From Glandiceps talaboti (taxonomy: Eukaryota; Hemichordata; Enteropneusta; Spengelidae), in NCBI RefSeq assembly GCF_964340395.1, contig NC_135549.1:21237342-21284841 (forward strand): DNA of 47,500 bases, written 5' to 3'. Made by a program: the position numbers and the translations under genes. The notes beneath the pieces were generated by a model. That model saw only the letters and a program-made list of their open reading frames with translations, was not told the DNA's origin and ran no database searches. This document shows, piece by piece, positions 46,386-47,500 of this stretch (position 1 is the first letter of the stretch; every line of letters begins with the position of its first letter).

Positions 46386-47111
46386 GAACATCAAATAGGC
46401 ACGTCATTATTATTCAGCTAGGAAGAATTAAAATAGTTTAACCGATGGTGAGGTACATCAACTCTGACGTCATTTAGCTGGTATTTCACCAACTGTTCAC
46501 GAGAAGGAGTCTTGTATGTCAGGATAATAATACATTTTAAAAGTGCATCAAGGTATAAAGCCGTAATTTATCACCGCTGAATAGACTCACTTTGTTTGAC
46601 CAGGATAAACAGTAATATCCGTAAAACAATCCAAATATGCTGGCTGACGGACATATATGAATAGAAGCCATGTTGTGTATTAATGGTAAAAAGTAATGTA
46701 GGTATATCAAATGTAAAATGCACTGTGGTGTTACGGAGTAAAGGTCGGAGGTGCCTCTAACTCCCCGTCTAATGATTAAAGCAGTGTATGTAGAACACCA
46801 CAACGTCTGCACGACTTACATCTATATGTAATATTGGTATACAACCTGACAAAAAGTGCAGAATTCGCAGATTTGTCACACAAACTACCTCATCTTAGGA
46901 GTATTGGCTAGAACTTGAAAAATAAAATAAAAAACTGTTTGGAAGAGCTAGTAGAGTACAGGTAAACATTTTTTTGGTTTGTAGCAAACCAGACTAATAT
47001 ATTTGCCATTTAGCACTAGTAAGGCTTCGTATCAACTATTAAAACATGGATGATGACAAGCGATAGCTATACCATGTTACAGCACTACAAACTTATGCAT
47101 GACGATAATCA
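46386..47111. other. non-coding, nothing recognised
   Basis: No supported exon or repeat. A 91-codon minus frame at 46537-46812 has no splice support or recognised family. Confidence 0.35.
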
Positions 47112-47500
47112 AACCATATATGGTAAAATCATGGAGATGTTTATACCATATATGGTAAAACAGTGAGATGTTTATACCACATATGGAAAATGGTGGAGAT
47201 GTTTATACCATGTGTGGTAAAATAGTGGAGATGTTTATACCATATATGGTAAAATAGTGGAGATGTTTATACCATAAATGATAAAATAGTGAGATGTTTA
47301 TACCATATATGGAAACTAGTGGAGAAGTTTATACCATAAATGATAAAATAGTGAGATGTTTATACCATATATGGAAACTAGTGGAGATGTTTATACCACA
47401 TATGGAAAATGGTGGAGATGTTTATACCATGTGTGGTAAAATAGTGGAGATGTTTATACCATATATGGTAAAATAGTGGAGATGTTTATACCATAAATGA
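47112..47500 (+). repeat. ~32-bp minisatellite running off the right edge
   Basis: The unit gtggagatgtttataccata followed by tatggtaaaata is repeated about twelve times, with variants (atatatgg, atgtgtgg, ataaatga). Higher-order pairs repeat at about 64-65 bases. The open frame with MFIPYM-like periodicity comes from the repeat. The array continues past the window. Confidence 0.95.

Noticed and set aside
47294-47476. Periodic frame with MFIPYM-like repeats
   Set aside because: It arises from the ~32-bp minisatellite and loses frame between units.

Overview
This window looks like a gene-poor stretch of a large animal genome, most likely a marine invertebrate such as a mollusc, brachiopod, hemichordate or echinoderm; the exact group cannot be read from the sequence. 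It is AT-rich and poor in CpG. No long open reading frame is present. Protein coding appears only as short exons bounded by AG/GT splice signals. The space between them holds microsatellites, poly(G) runs, minisatellites, tRNA-derived SINE sequence, a decayed LINE end and many foldback (inverted-repeat) elements. Nothing prokaryotic was seen: no operons, no CRISPR, no phage genes.

The main result is one plus-strand gene crossing most of the window. Six exons (1093-1200, 5355-5389, 20749-20798, 21823-21949, 29855-29994, 41524-41748) each have a plausible acceptor. The first five have GT donors, and all five junctions keep the reading frame (phases 2, 1, 0, 1, 0). Together they give the last 227 residues of a protein whose N-terminus lies left of the window. 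I do not recognise the family. The order is a stretch with basic patches, a lysine/arginine-rich linker that could be a nuclear localisation signal, and a C-terminal part that reads like a folded alpha/beta domain. The gene may end at TGA 41746-41748, or use an internal donor at 41632/41633 and continue into a candidate exon at 43086. Introns run from about 1 to 15 kb.

Layout. 1-1092: non-coding flank with a 27-base G run. 1201-5354 (intron): a CpG-rich, promoter-like segment at about 3.6-4.45 kb, framed by copies of a 75-bp repeat. 5390-20748 (intron): a SINE dimer at 7.4 kb, CA and CATGA satellites, a LINE relic at 12.2 kb, a dispersed repeat at 13.5 kb and a possible orphan exon at 18.68 kb. 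20799-29854 (two introns): a 179-bp tandem duplication, TTG arrays, a 62-65 bp repeat array split by a small TIR element at 25.05 kb, and a possible orphan terminal exon at 29.2 kb. 29995-41523 (intron): a dense cluster of foldback elements at 31.6-33.8 kb, minisatellites at 34-35.4 kb, a 460-bp foldback element at 37.6 kb and a 409-bp tandem duplication at 39.9 kb. 41749-47500: 3' flank, a second copy of each of two repeat families, an 85-bp repeat array, and a 32-bp minisatellite running off the right edge.

I found no convincing novel biological system. The points most worth checking are the identity and 3' end of the unrecognised gene, the CpG-rich intronic segment with its 16-bp CGCG palindrome, and the nested non-autonomous transposons. 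All calls come from reading by eye, so weak exons may have been missed and repeat borders are approximate.
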